From positions 1 to 64,000 of the forward strand of contig CAYTGR010000014.1 in the NCBI GenBank assembly GCA_964437445.1: a stretch of 64,000 nt of DNA. Reading direction: 5' to 3'. The notes under the pieces were generated by a model. It worked only from the letters and a program-made list of their open reading frames with translations. It was not told the DNA's origin and did no database searches. Source of the DNA: CAYTGR01 sp964437445. GTDB taxonomy: Bacteria; Chloroflexota; Anaerolineae; B4-G1; SLSP01. Below are positions 57,601-64,000 of this stretch, piece after piece (the stretch's first letter is position 1; each line of letters opens with the position of its first letter). The translations under genes and the position numbers were made by a program.

Positions 57601-59141
57601 CAGACCGAGCAGGCTACCACATGGAGCAGGCGGCGGGTCTCCTCCAGCATCGTCACCAGCACCCGATCCAGATCCAGCGTGGAATTAAGCGCCTGACCAG
57701 CCCGGTTAAGCAATGTCAAGAGCTGATTCTGGCGTGTAATCTTTGCTTCAGCAACTTTCCGCTCGGTGACATCTATCACCACCAGCTGTAAGGCCGGCCG
57801 GCCGTGGTAGGTTGCCCGCACAATAAAATGCTCCAGCCAGTGTTCCTTTCCCTGGCGATCCAGCACACGATATTCCTGGTGCAAGAACGGGAGGTGGCCA
57901 GCCAGACAGGCTTCCATCTTCTCAAGCACAGCGGGCCGGTCAGCCGGGTGAATCATGGCCGCAATTTCATCCCCGCTCAGGGCCGTCAAAGTGTCCACCG
58001 TATACCCTAACAGATCGGCGAAGACGGTGTTGGCAAAGACAATGCGCTCATTCTGGAGAATAGCCAGTCCTTGCAGAGAATGATCCACGAGCAAGCGATA
58101 CCGCTCTTCGGCCCATTGGCGCTTGGTGCTGTCCCGGTTGCTGGCCCGGCGTCCCAACCACCGGCCATCCCGCCCGTAGACCGGCTGACATTTGTGCTCA
58201 ATCCACCGCTCTTCGCCATCGCGCGCGATAATCCGGAAATCCAGGCTGCCGACGTCAGTCAGCTGGAGCTCGGCGAACAGATGGTCAGCGACGCGGGCCC
58301 GGTCATCGGGATGAACAATGGCCTCCAGCAGGCCGGGGTCGCGCATGAATTCTTCGGCCCGGTAGCCCGTCGTGCGTTCACAGGCCGGCGAAACGTAGTG
58401 AAAGCGGCCATCCACGCCGGTCCAATATTCCCAGTCGTAATCAAATTCCACGGCCAGCCGGAACTGTTCTTCGCTGGCCTGCAGCGCATCTTCCAATTGT
58501 TGCTGCGCGACGAGGCTCTGAAGCCATTGTTGCAGGTTGAGAGCTGCCTGGTCCTGATCCGCCAAACGTTCCGGCGGGACATAACCGACATTCTCGTAGA
58601 CGGTGGAATCCAGCACTAACCAGGGGTGAACCCGTAGCCGATCCAGCAGCCAGGCCGGATCAAAACGGCGGCGGTCATAGAGGCACACGATCAAACCGGT
58701 CCCCTCAGCGGCGAGCTCATGCCAGCGAGCCTCCGCCGCCAGTCCGGCAGCCGTGTTCAGCCGCTCACCCACGGGTGCTTCAGCAATCACCCGCAAGGCC
58801 AGATAATTCCCAGCTGCCACCTGGGCCGTCGCGGTACGCAGCCAGTCCGGCAACTCGTGGGGCTCAGCGCCGCCGGACACACCCTCAACCGCATCCGCGA
58901 TCAACACCAGCTGGCCGTTGCGCAGGGCCGGCTCATAGGCCACGTCCGCAGCACGCAACACCTGCAGCAGCACCTCCCCCTGACCGGGTGCGGCCAGGTG
59001 GATCACCAGTTCGCCCTGTTCCAGGCCCTGGCGCACCAGCAGAGGCACCACCGTCCCATACGCCTCGTCCGTTTCATACAAAAAACAGGCGTGGTCGCCC
59101 GCTCGCAGCTCGGCCACAGATCGGCCTCCGGTAGCGGTCAT
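54651..59141 (-). CDS. MEDS-PAS-GAF sensor histidine kinase
   Basis: 1496 residues from ATG 59141 (GGAGG 5 nt upstream). The N-terminal domain (about 1-200, ELRAGDHACFLYETDEAYG) is of the MEDS/DcmR sensory type. Then PAS domains at about 235-355 and 355-480, a GAF (490-650), and five more PAS domains (660-775, 780-905, 905-1030, 1035-1155, 1160-1275). The kinase end has HisKA with His in VAHEINNPLQ and an HATPase with NLLLNAVAA, DTGTGIAPE and GTGLGLAIS. No membrane helix. Probably senses small molecules or redox state and phosphorylates the OmpR-type regulator that follows it. Its stop abuts a heptamer array. Confidence 0.95.
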   Translation of the reverse strand: MTATGGRSVAELRAGDHACFLYETDEAYGTVVPLLVRQGLEQGELVIHLAAPGQGEVLLQVLRAADVAYEPALRNGQLVLIADAVEGVSGGAEPHELPDWLRTATAQVAAGNYLALRVIAEAPVGERLNTAAGLAAEARWHELAAEGTGLIVCLYDRRRFDPAWLLDRLRVHPWLVLDSTVYENVGYVPPERLADQDQAALNLQQWLQSLVAQQQLEDALQASEEQFRLAVEFDYDWEYWTGVDGRFHYVSPACERTTGYRAEEFMRDPGLLEAIVHPDDRARVADHLFAELQLTDVGSLDFRIIARDGEERWIEHKCQPVYGRDGRWLGRRASNRDSTKRQWAEERYRLLVDHSLQGLAILQNERIVFANTVFADLLGYTVDTLTALSGDEIAAMIHPADRPAVLEKMEACLAGHLPFLHQEYRVLDRQGKEHWLEHFIVRATYHGRPALQLVVIDVTERKVAEAKITRQNQLLTLLNRAGQALNSTLDLDRVLVTMLEETRRLLHVVACSVWLVDPQTGEAVCRQATGYGYEQVIGWRLKPGQGLVGWTLQHNEGLIVSDAVQDGRHFMGVDRQVGLIMRSILSVPLRVHGRVIGVLEALDTELARFSGEDLEAIEPLAAAAASAVENARLYQETERLRAFNETIVQGMQEGIILEDAGGHITFANASAAAMLGTTPEALRGRSWGQLLAPESRAPGAAEVLPHRPGVASQDEVELVTTGGDKISVLVSAQPLLEGDRVVGLLSVLTDITERKRAEEARRASEQRFRKLLDNVRMAAVILDEEGGLTFCNQFVLELTGWQWEEVSGCNWFDYFVPADQRETVRAMFRQGLAEGIIPPYYENAIVTRAGERRLTAWNNAVLRDPQGRITAVASIGEDITDRRQMEETLRQERDFTAAVLDSAGVLLDVIDRQGRVVRLNRTNEQMTGWTTAELQGRCFWEVLVPPEQQELVKERFADLLAGAAPQYHENDCLLRDGSRRLIAWSDTVLRDAQGVPEYLIGIGMDVTEQRRMEQALRYSRQQYQAVSELTSDYAYALTVDAEGHLHFEWVTDAFTRITGYTPDELEAAGGLAALVAPDDLPILHLNLQLLLAGQQQVSQFRIITRQGELRWLRQHERPVWDASGRQVVRILGAAQDITERRWMEEALRASEQRLSALIASADDLIFMIGLPEERFTFLHVPERYGWSATNMLGRPVVEALPPDSLAVYRLKSRQVIETGAPCTFEWALELPEERLYLSVSFSPIKDELGAVTAISGIARDITQRKQLEQDLIRVERLALAGRLAASVAHEINNPLQSILGGLGLAQEALLEGQPAGPYLQIAAEEVRRIARIVARMGDLYRPESEEKEPADINQLVEEVLELSHKLCRDNRVVLVWSPAPDLPTLLVVPERVKQVFWNLLLNAVAAMPEGGQLEIKTQLLPAPPRVAVQFSDTGTGIAPEVMPHIFEPFYSTKAGGTGLGLAISAGIVEQHGGRIEVESQPGQGSTFIVWLPVRPG

Positions 59142-59192
59142 AGCACCTCCCCATCCCATATGACCCTCAGAAATTCAACCACGACTGTCCTG

Positions 59193-59237
59193 AAAAAACT
59201 CACCGCCGAGGTCGTGGAGGACACAAAGTTTTCAAGC
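59193..59237. repeat. Diverged CACCGCAGAG-type repeat over a stop codon
   Basis: AAAAAACTCACCGCCGAGG, then GTGGAG and AGTTTTCAAG: same order as 27863-27907. It contains the TGA stop (59232-59234) of the DUF364 gene. Confidence 0.55.
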
Positions 59238-59993
59238 GAGTTCACTGATCAAGGTCAACGTCCGGCGTCCCGGAATCTGGCTGAAGGTTGCCGCCTGGCT
59301 GACCGCCCAGAGCGCGCCGTGCGGATCGGTCAGCCGGGTGCCGGCGACGGCGCTCAATCCATATTCCAACAACAACGGCGTCAAGGGAGCGGTGCCCCCC
59401 AACATGACGGCAAAAGCGTCAGGCCGCCAGAGCGGCCACAACCCCTCAAACGTGTGGTTGAGCAGAGCCGTCCCGGTGATGGCGACTACATCGGCCTGGG
59501 GCAGGATCACCGCCGCCTGGGAGGCGGGGAGGTCGCCCTCGCGGGGGTGGAGTTCCAGCACCCAGAGCTCCGCCGCCAGCTCGCGCAGGCGCGGCACAAA
59601 GGGGAAATGGCCCACCACGGCGATGCGGCGGCCGGCCCCCCGCTCGGCGATCACATCAGCCGCGTTGACCGCAAGGCAGGCCCGCTCGTCCACGTCCAAC
59701 AGGGCATTGACGGTCGCCATGCCGACACTGGCTTCCACGGGACTCTCCGACAAAAGGAGCGCCGCCAGGTCCGTGACCGGCAGCTCTTGCAGCCGCCCCG
59801 CCGCCGTGACGGGCAGGCGGCCGCCCCAATGGTGGCTGCCGGGATCATCCAGCTGGGTGGCCGAGATACCGGCCCGAAGTTCACCGTTGAGTTCCACAGC
59901 CACCACCGTGGAATGCGTCCCGATGCGTACGTCCACCGCTTGCGCCCCGGCGGCCGCTCCGGCCACCTGCGCCAAAAGTGCTTCCAGAACCAT
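59232..59993 (-). CDS. DUF364 protein (putative heavy-metal chelation)
   Basis: 253 residues, ATG start with AAGGAGAAG upstream. The N-terminal part (about 15-80) has VDVRIGTHSTVVAVEL and a DDPGSHHWGG stretch; the DUF364 Rossmann-like part follows (about 115-250) with GRRIAVVGHFPFV, LELHPREGDLP, ADVVAITGTALLNHTFE and VMLGGTAPLTPLL. The family is linked to metal chelation by structure, but the reaction is not established. Cytoplasmic. Stands alone between the MEDS kinase and the phosphatase gene. Confidence 0.9.
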   Translation of the reverse strand: MVLEALLAQVAGAAAGAQAVDVRIGTHSTVVAVELNGELRAGISATQLDDPGSHHWGGRLPVTAAGRLQELPVTDLAALLLSESPVEASVGMATVNALLDVDERACLAVNAADVIAERGAGRRIAVVGHFPFVPRLRELAAELWVLELHPREGDLPASQAAVILPQADVVAITGTALLNHTFEGLWPLWRPDAFAVMLGGTAPLTPLLLEYGLSAVAGTRLTDPHGALWAVSQAATFSQIPGRRTLTLISELA

Positions 59994-60082
59994 ACCGTGC
60001 TTCTCCTTGAAAAAAGTAGTAATTTCTCCGAAGATAACGGGGCGTTGAATCGCCAGCCTTTGCTGCCCCGCTTTGGTTCTTT

Positions 60083-60119
60083 GATTCGTTGATTCCCCGA
60101 TTCGCCGATTCTCTGATTC
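60083..60119. repeat. Octamer array, GATTC core
   Basis: GATTCGTT, GATTCCCC, GATTCGCC, GATTCTCT, GATTC: 8-bp spacing with a constant GATTC. It leads directly into the TATAAT of the phosphatase gene. Confidence 0.75.
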
Positions 60120-60123
60120 ATAT

Positions 60124-60129
60124 TATAAT
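60124..60129 (+). promoter_or_regulatory. -10 box of the histidine phosphatase gene
   Basis: TATAAT ends 8 nt before the ATG at 60138, and no Shine-Dalgarno site is present, so the message is probably leaderless. The -35 region is made of GATTC octamers and is poor. Confidence 0.6.
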
Positions 60130-60137
60130 CTGACTCC

Positions 60138-60719
60138 ATGAAACTGCTACTGACACGCCATGGACAATCACGCTGGCAGGTAGAAGGCGACAGCGCCGGC
60201 CCGAACGCCCCCCTGACCGCTTTGGGGCGCTTACAGGCCCACCGGCTGGGCGCCTACCTCCAGCACCACGAACAGATAGAGCGCATCGTCGCCAGCCCAC
60301 TGCTGCGCGCCCAACAGACCGCCACCATCATCGCCACCTACCTGGCGCTACCGGTGTTCACCGATCCCGACCTGCGCGAATATGATGACTGGGAAGCCGG
60401 CTATGCCCCCCGTCCCACCTCCCCCTGGGATCTGACGCCGGCGGAGGAGCAGGCCGAGGTCTATTGTGCCTTCCGCGCGCGGGTGGTCGGAGCCGTGCAA
60501 CGGGCGCTGGCCGCTGAGAACGGCAGCGACCCAACCGTGCTGATCGTCGCCCACGGCGGCACCCTGGGAACCCTGCTGCGCCATCTCTTCGGCGCGGCCA
60601 CGCTGCGCCTGTGGACTTCCAACACCGGGCTCCATGCCCTGGACTGGAATGGTGAATTCTGGTCGGCCCACTACCTCAACTGGCAGGAGCACCTGCCGTT
60701 TTACTTGCGGAGTTCGTGA
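60138..60719 (+). CDS. Histidine phosphatase family protein
   Basis: 193 residues. The RHG motif is LLLTRHGQSRW near the start (catalytic His8); SPLLRAQQTA, REYDDWEAGY (acidic catalytic residue) and VAHGGTLGTLL (second His) complete the site. The family removes phosphate from small molecules or proteins; substrate not clear (alpha-ribazole phosphatase or phosphoglycerate-type). The next gene starts 3 nt after its stop, so they are co-transcribed. Confidence 0.94.
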   Translation: MKLLLTRHGQSRWQVEGDSAGPNAPLTALGRLQAHRLGAYLQHHEQIERIVASPLLRAQQTATIIATYLALPVFTDPDLREYDDWEAGYAPRPTSPWDLTPAEEQAEVYCAFRARVVGAVQRALAAENGSDPTVLIVAHGGTLGTLLRHLFGAATLRLWTSNTGLHALDWNGEFWSAHYLNWQEHLPFYLRSS

Positions 60720-60722
60720 GTC

Positions 60723-61556
60723 ATGGACCGGCCGACGTCTCCCCCGCCGTTTCCCCGGGCCTGGGCCTGGAGCGGCCTGCTCCTGGCACTGATCGCCGTC
60801 GCGGTTTTTGTTTTCGCACTGCCGCCCTCATTCTTGGGCCACCTGGATTACATAGGCGCGGCGGTCTGCCACCGCCTGCCGGAACACTCCTTCTTCCTCG
60901 GCGGCGAGCAGCTCCCCCTCTGTCAACGTTGCACAGGGACCTTCCCTGGGGCATTGACCGGGCTGCTGCTCCAGTGGGGTGTGCTGCGGCGTCGGCGGGC
61001 CGCGCGCTTCCCGGCGCTCTGGGTTTGGGGCGTGGTGATCCTCTGTGTCGGCCTCTTCGGGCTGGATGGGATCAATTCTTACACCACCCTGCTCACCGGC
61101 AACGCCCGCGGCCTGCTGGGGTATGCCCCCCAGCCCTGGCTGCGCCTGTTGACCGGCACGCTGACGGGGCTTTCCATGAGCATCGTGCTGGTGCCGGCCT
61201 TTAACCAGACGTTGTGGCGCGACAACGACCCAGAGGTGCGCACTCTGCGCAATGCGGGCGATCTGGCCGTGCTGGTGGGAGTGGAGCTGGCCCAGGCGGC
61301 GGTGATCTACTCCTTAGAACCCTGGCTGCTCTACCCCATCGCGCTTTACAGTACGCTGGGGGTGGTCGCGATGTTCGTTCTACTGGGCGCGATGGTTTTT
61401 GTGATGGCCCTGGGACGCGATGCCAGCTGCGCCGGTTGGCGTGAGGCGGCCGTCCCGTTCCTGTGGGGCGTCGTCTTTGCCGCGCTGCTCATCGGCGGGA
61501 TGGACTTCTTCCGGCTCTGGCTGACCGGGACGCTGGTCGGGGTGCCGGGGCTATAA
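60723..61556 (+). CDS. DUF2085 membrane protein
   Basis: 277 residues with about six to seven membrane helices. DUF2085 signature CHRLPEHSFFLGGEQLPLC (about residues 49-67) with QRCTG after it, so three cysteines and a histidine are placed for metal or redox. The function of the family is unknown. Starts 3 nt after the phosphatase stop; the shared operon gives no clear hint. Confidence 0.88.
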   Translation: MDRPTSPPPFPRAWAWSGLLLALIAVAVFVFALPPSFLGHLDYIGAAVCHRLPEHSFFLGGEQLPLCQRCTGTFPGALTGLLLQWGVLRRRRAARFPALWVWGVVILCVGLFGLDGINSYTTLLTGNARGLLGYAPQPWLRLLTGTLTGLSMSIVLVPAFNQTLWRDNDPEVRTLRNAGDLAVLVGVELAQAAVIYSLEPWLLYPIALYSTLGVVAMFVLLGAMVFVMALGRDASCAGWREAAVPFLWGVVFAALLIGGMDFFRLWLTGTLVGVPGL

Positions 61557-61773
61557 CGGCGACGGCCGGGTGGCAGCCGCAACCTTGACCTTCAGGCAGC
61601 CACCCATCCTACGAGCAAACTCTTTTCACTACCGCGGGCGCTGAGTTTTCCTGGCGCTCTACCTCCTAACACCGAACGGACAGGCGCGGTGCCGCGAGTA
61701 GAATAGCCGGCTCCCACAACCGTGCCACTGCCAGGCGGGTTACGTTCCCACTACAAGATCGCACAAGTGCGTG

Positions 61774-61779
61774 TATAAT
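61774..61779 (+). promoter_or_regulatory. -10 box of the receiver-PAS gene
   Basis: TATAAT; the -35 region is weak. The predicted start is near 61786, giving a leader of about 185 nt. Confidence 0.5.
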
Positions 61780-61813
61780 AAAAGTATGCCCGTTTCAAAC
61801 TGGGTAACCCAGA

Positions 61814-61884
61814 TCAGCCAGTCACAGAGTTTACCGGCCAACCGGTAAGGGTTTCCCCGACACAGGGATAACCCCGGCGGCTGG
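61814..61884 (+). ncRNA. Candidate three-way-junction RNA in the leader of a receiver-PAS gene
   Basis: Three stems can form together: CAGCC (61815-61819) with GGCTG (61879-61883) closes the junction; TTACCGG (61831-61837) with CCGGTAA (61842-61848), loop CCAA; GGGTT (61849-61853) with AACCC (61870-61874), with an inner TCCC/GGGA stem. A small hairpin CTGGG/CCCAG lies just before. It does not match the c-di-GMP-I, TPP, SAM or cobalamin cores that I know. No homologues can be compared here. Confidence 0.35.
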
Positions 61885-61970
61885 AGACCACTGATTGACG
61901 AGGGGCCCATCCCATAGCGTGCGCCGGGTTGACCAGCGCAAGGTCGCCAGCATAAGGTGAGGAACCGTCC

Positions 61971-64000
61971 ATGAGAGATCTGGCCATCACGCTCCTCCTG
62001 ATTGAAGATGACCTGGCGGATGCCCGGTTGATTCGCACGCTGCTGGCGGAAGTCAACGCGGCCGAGCCCGCGCTGCTGCACACCAAGCTTCACGAAGCCT
62101 CCACCCTTGCGGCCGGGCTGGAACGACTGGCCGCCGGCGACATCCAGCTGACCTTGCTGGATTTGACCTTGCCCGACAGCGACGGCTCCGCAGCTTTCAC
62201 CCAGGTCTTGCAGAGCTACCCCAACGTCCCCTTGATTGTGCTGACCGGTGTGACCGATGACGCCCTGGCTGTGTCCGCCGTTCGCGCCGGGGCCCAGGAC
62301 TATCTGAGCAAAACCGGGCTCAGTGGGCCACTACTGGCACGGGCCATCCGTTATGCCGTGGAACGCCAGCACATCCTAACCGAGCTCCTCCAGAGCGAGC
62401 AACGCTTCCGTGCCCTGGTGGAAAACGTCTCCGACATTATCCTGGTACTGAACCCCGACCGGACCATCCGCTATGCCAGCCCGGCGGTGGAACGCCTCAC
62501 CGGCCACCCGCCGGCAACGTGGGAAGGCCAGGACCTGCTCAGGATCCTCGCCCCGGAAGAGCAGGAACCGTTGGCCCTGCTCTTCAACCACCTCCTTCAG
62601 CACCCCGGTCTAACGCTGCCGGTCTCGGCACGGTTGGCACACGGCAGCACCTGGCGAACGGTAGAAGGGGTGGCCCACAACCTGCTGGCCGATCCGGCAG
62701 TGGACGGAATTATCCTGAGCCTGCACGACGTCACCCGGCGCGTGCAGGCTGAAGTGGCCCTGGCCCACTCCCGCGATTTTTATCTGACCCTGTTTAACCA
62801 TCTGCCCACCCTGATCTGGCGCTCCGGTCCCGATGCCAAGTGCACCTACGTCAACCAGACCGCCCTGGCCTTCACCGGCCGTTCCTCAGAGGCAGTGCGG
62901 GGCGACGGGTGGTTGAGCGACCTGCATCCTCAAGATCAGCAACGCTGCCTGGAGACCTACCTGGAAGCTTTCCTGGCCCGCCAGCCCTACACCATAGAAT
63001 ACCGCCTCCGCCGTCACGACGGCCAATACCGCCATGTCCTGGAGGTGGGACAGCCCTACGCCGACATGGACGGTCTCTTTGCCGGCTACCTCCGCTCGGC
63101 CTACGACATTACCGAACGTTACCAGGCGGAAGAGCTGCAAGCCTTCCTGGCGGCCATCGTCACCTCTTCGGACAACGCCATCATCGGCAAAACGCTGGCG
63201 GGGGAAATTCGCAGCTGGAACGCCGGTGCTGAACGCATCTACGGTTACTCAGCCGCCGAAGCCATCGGCCGTCCGGTGACCATGCTCCTCGCCCCCGACC
63301 GGCCCGCGGAGGTCCAGCAAATTCTGGCCCGGATCCGCCAGGGGGAACGGGTAGAACACTATGAAACAGTTCGCCGCCGCAAGGACGGCACGGCCGTCAT
63401 CGTTTCCCTGACGACCTCGCCCATCTACAACGCGGCCGGGGAAATTGTCGGCGCTTCCACCATCGCGCACGACATCACCGCCCGCCGGCAAATGGAGCAG
63501 GCCCTGCACGAGAGCGAGGCCAGATTTCGCAGCATCGTAGAACAACTGCACGACGGTATCGTCATTACCAACCCGGAAGGGCGCATTTTAGAGTGGAACC
63601 CTGGCGAAGAACGGCTCACCGGTATCCCCAGAGCCGAGGCCATCGGACGCTATATCTGGGAGCTGCAATGGCAGCTCGCCACCGAAGAACGCCGGGCCAT
63701 CCTCACCTATGAAAGTTACGTGGCAAAGGTCAAAGAGTTCTACACCCAGGAGCAGGTCACCTGGCCTACCCAGCCCCAGGAAGCCGTCATCCGCCACCGT
63801 GATGGCAGCCAGCGCATTATCCAAACTCTGATTTTCCCCTTGCTCACCGCCCAGGGATTGGGTGTGGGCAGTGTCAGCCATGACATCACCGCGCAAAAAA
63901 AGGCCGAACAGGCCCTGCGGGAATCTGAGGAGCTCTACCGCAAGCTGGTCAGCACCTCGCCGGATGGCATCGTCCTCACCGATTTAGAGGGTGCTATCCT
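61971..64000 (+). CDS. Receiver-PAS signalling protein, partial at the window edge
   Basis: At least 676 residues; the frame stays open to the window end. ATG at 61971 with GAGGAA 8 nt upstream. Receiver (about 5-125): LLIEDDLADAR, phospho-acceptor Asp in LTLLDLTLPDSDG, VLTGVTDD and YLSKTG. Then PAS domains at about 145-255, 260-380 (DFYLTLFNHLPTLIW), 385-505, 515-640 and a fifth beginning near 650. Conserved PAS links ERYQAEE, ARRQMEQALHESE and AQKKAEQALRESE are visible. The C-terminus outside the window is probably a histidine kinase. It heads toward more signalling genes. Confidence 0.93.
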   Translation, partial: MRDLAITLLLIEDDLADARLIRTLLAEVNAAEPALLHTKLHEASTLAAGLERLAAGDIQLTLLDLTLPDSDGSAAFTQVLQSYPNVPLIVLTGVTDDALAVSAVRAGAQDYLSKTGLSGPLLARAIRYAVERQHILTELLQSEQRFRALVENVSDIILVLNPDRTIRYASPAVERLTGHPPATWEGQDLLRILAPEEQEPLALLFNHLLQHPGLTLPVSARLAHGSTWRTVEGVAHNLLADPAVDGIILSLHDVTRRVQAEVALAHSRDFYLTLFNHLPTLIWRSGPDAKCTYVNQTALAFTGRSSEAVRGDGWLSDLHPQDQQRCLETYLEAFLARQPYTIEYRLRRHDGQYRHVLEVGQPYADMDGLFAGYLRSAYDITERYQAEELQAFLAAIVTSSDNAIIGKTLAGEIRSWNAGAERIYGYSAAEAIGRPVTMLLAPDRPAEVQQILARIRQGERVEHYETVRRRKDGTAVIVSLTTSPIYNAAGEIVGASTIAHDITARRQMEQALHESEARFRSIVEQLHDGIVITNPEGRILEWNPGEERLTGIPRAEAIGRYIWELQWQLATEERRAILTYESYVAKVKEFYTQEQVTWPTQPQEAVIRHRDGSQRIIQTLIFPLLTAQGLGVGSVSHDITAQKKAEQALRESEELYRKLVSTSPDGIVLTDLEGAI

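Larger units (their letters stand above)
61557..61970. other. Intergenic region with a possible RNA leader
   Basis: 414 bp without a gene. The first 200 bp show no clear feature. A TATAAT lies at 61774, followed by a 190-nt leader that folds well (see 61814-61884). Confidence 0.5.

Noticed and set aside
61800..61970. c-di-GMP-I riboswitch
   Set aside because: The conserved core sequences and tetraloop-receptor elements of that class are not present.

Overview
The window is a GC-rich, gene-dense bacterial chromosome segment. The gene content suggests a member of the Chloroflexota (Anaerolineae/Caldilineae-like). This is an inference from family content: an Agl23-type membrane protein fused to NHL repeats, a membrane Ser/Thr kinase with an NBR1-like Ig domain, PA14 proteins with Thr/Pro-rich tails, very large soluble PAS/GAF kinases, and abundant heptamer repeats between genes. 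No rRNA, tRNA, CRISPR array, integrase or transposase was seen.

Layout. (1) 0.2-4.4 kb is an accessory patch: two neighbouring paralogues with formylglycine-generating-enzyme (FGE, C-type-lectin-like) domains, one fused to a caspase-like CHAT protease with an intact His/Cys dyad, then a DUF433/DUF5615 toxin-antitoxin pair. The C-termini of the FGE domains look like targets of a diversity-generating retroelement, but no reverse transcriptase or template repeat lies in the window. (2) 4.4-9.4 kb is a minus-strand metabolic group: aldehyde ferredoxin oxidoreductase, iron-type alcohol dehydrogenase, an SCP2-like protein and an alpha-oxoamine synthase close to serine palmitoyltransferase. (3) 9.6-14.4 kb holds yraN (probably leaderless), an M20 peptidase, miaA, and groES-groEL under a double CIRCE operator. 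(4) 14.5-17.8 kb is an iron-uptake operon, dtxR-like / feoA-feoB fusion / feoC-like, with a perfect 16-bp palindrome at its predicted transcription start. (5) 17.9-27.1 kb is housekeeping: lipoprotein, DUF177 protein, sigA, metG, the Agl23-NHL fusion, an unknown protein and a CDP-alcohol phosphatidyltransferase. (6) 27.2-38.4 kb holds a GNAT enzyme, an orphan hypF, an MFS transporter, a four-PA14 surface protein, an ACT protein, the Ser/Thr kinase and pcm. (7) 38.4-64 kb is a signalling island: single, double and triple receiver proteins, a receiver-adenylate cyclase, a threonine-synthase-like enzyme fused to two receivers, a 2828-residue PAS/GAF histidine kinase, a MEDS-PAS-GAF kinase with an OmpR-type regulator upstream, and a receiver-PAS protein cut by the window edge.

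The intergenic spaces are filled with short tandem repeats of about 7 bp in several sequence families, many inverted, plus a 49-bp palindromic repeat family. Several arrays overlap stop codons, and repeat-type sequence also occurs in frame, at the same loop, in both FGE paralogues. The most unusual items are the FGE pair with its possible variable regions, the threonine-synthase-receiver-receiver fusion, the near-identical GAF duplication in the giant kinase, and a candidate three-way-junction RNA leader at 61.8 kb.
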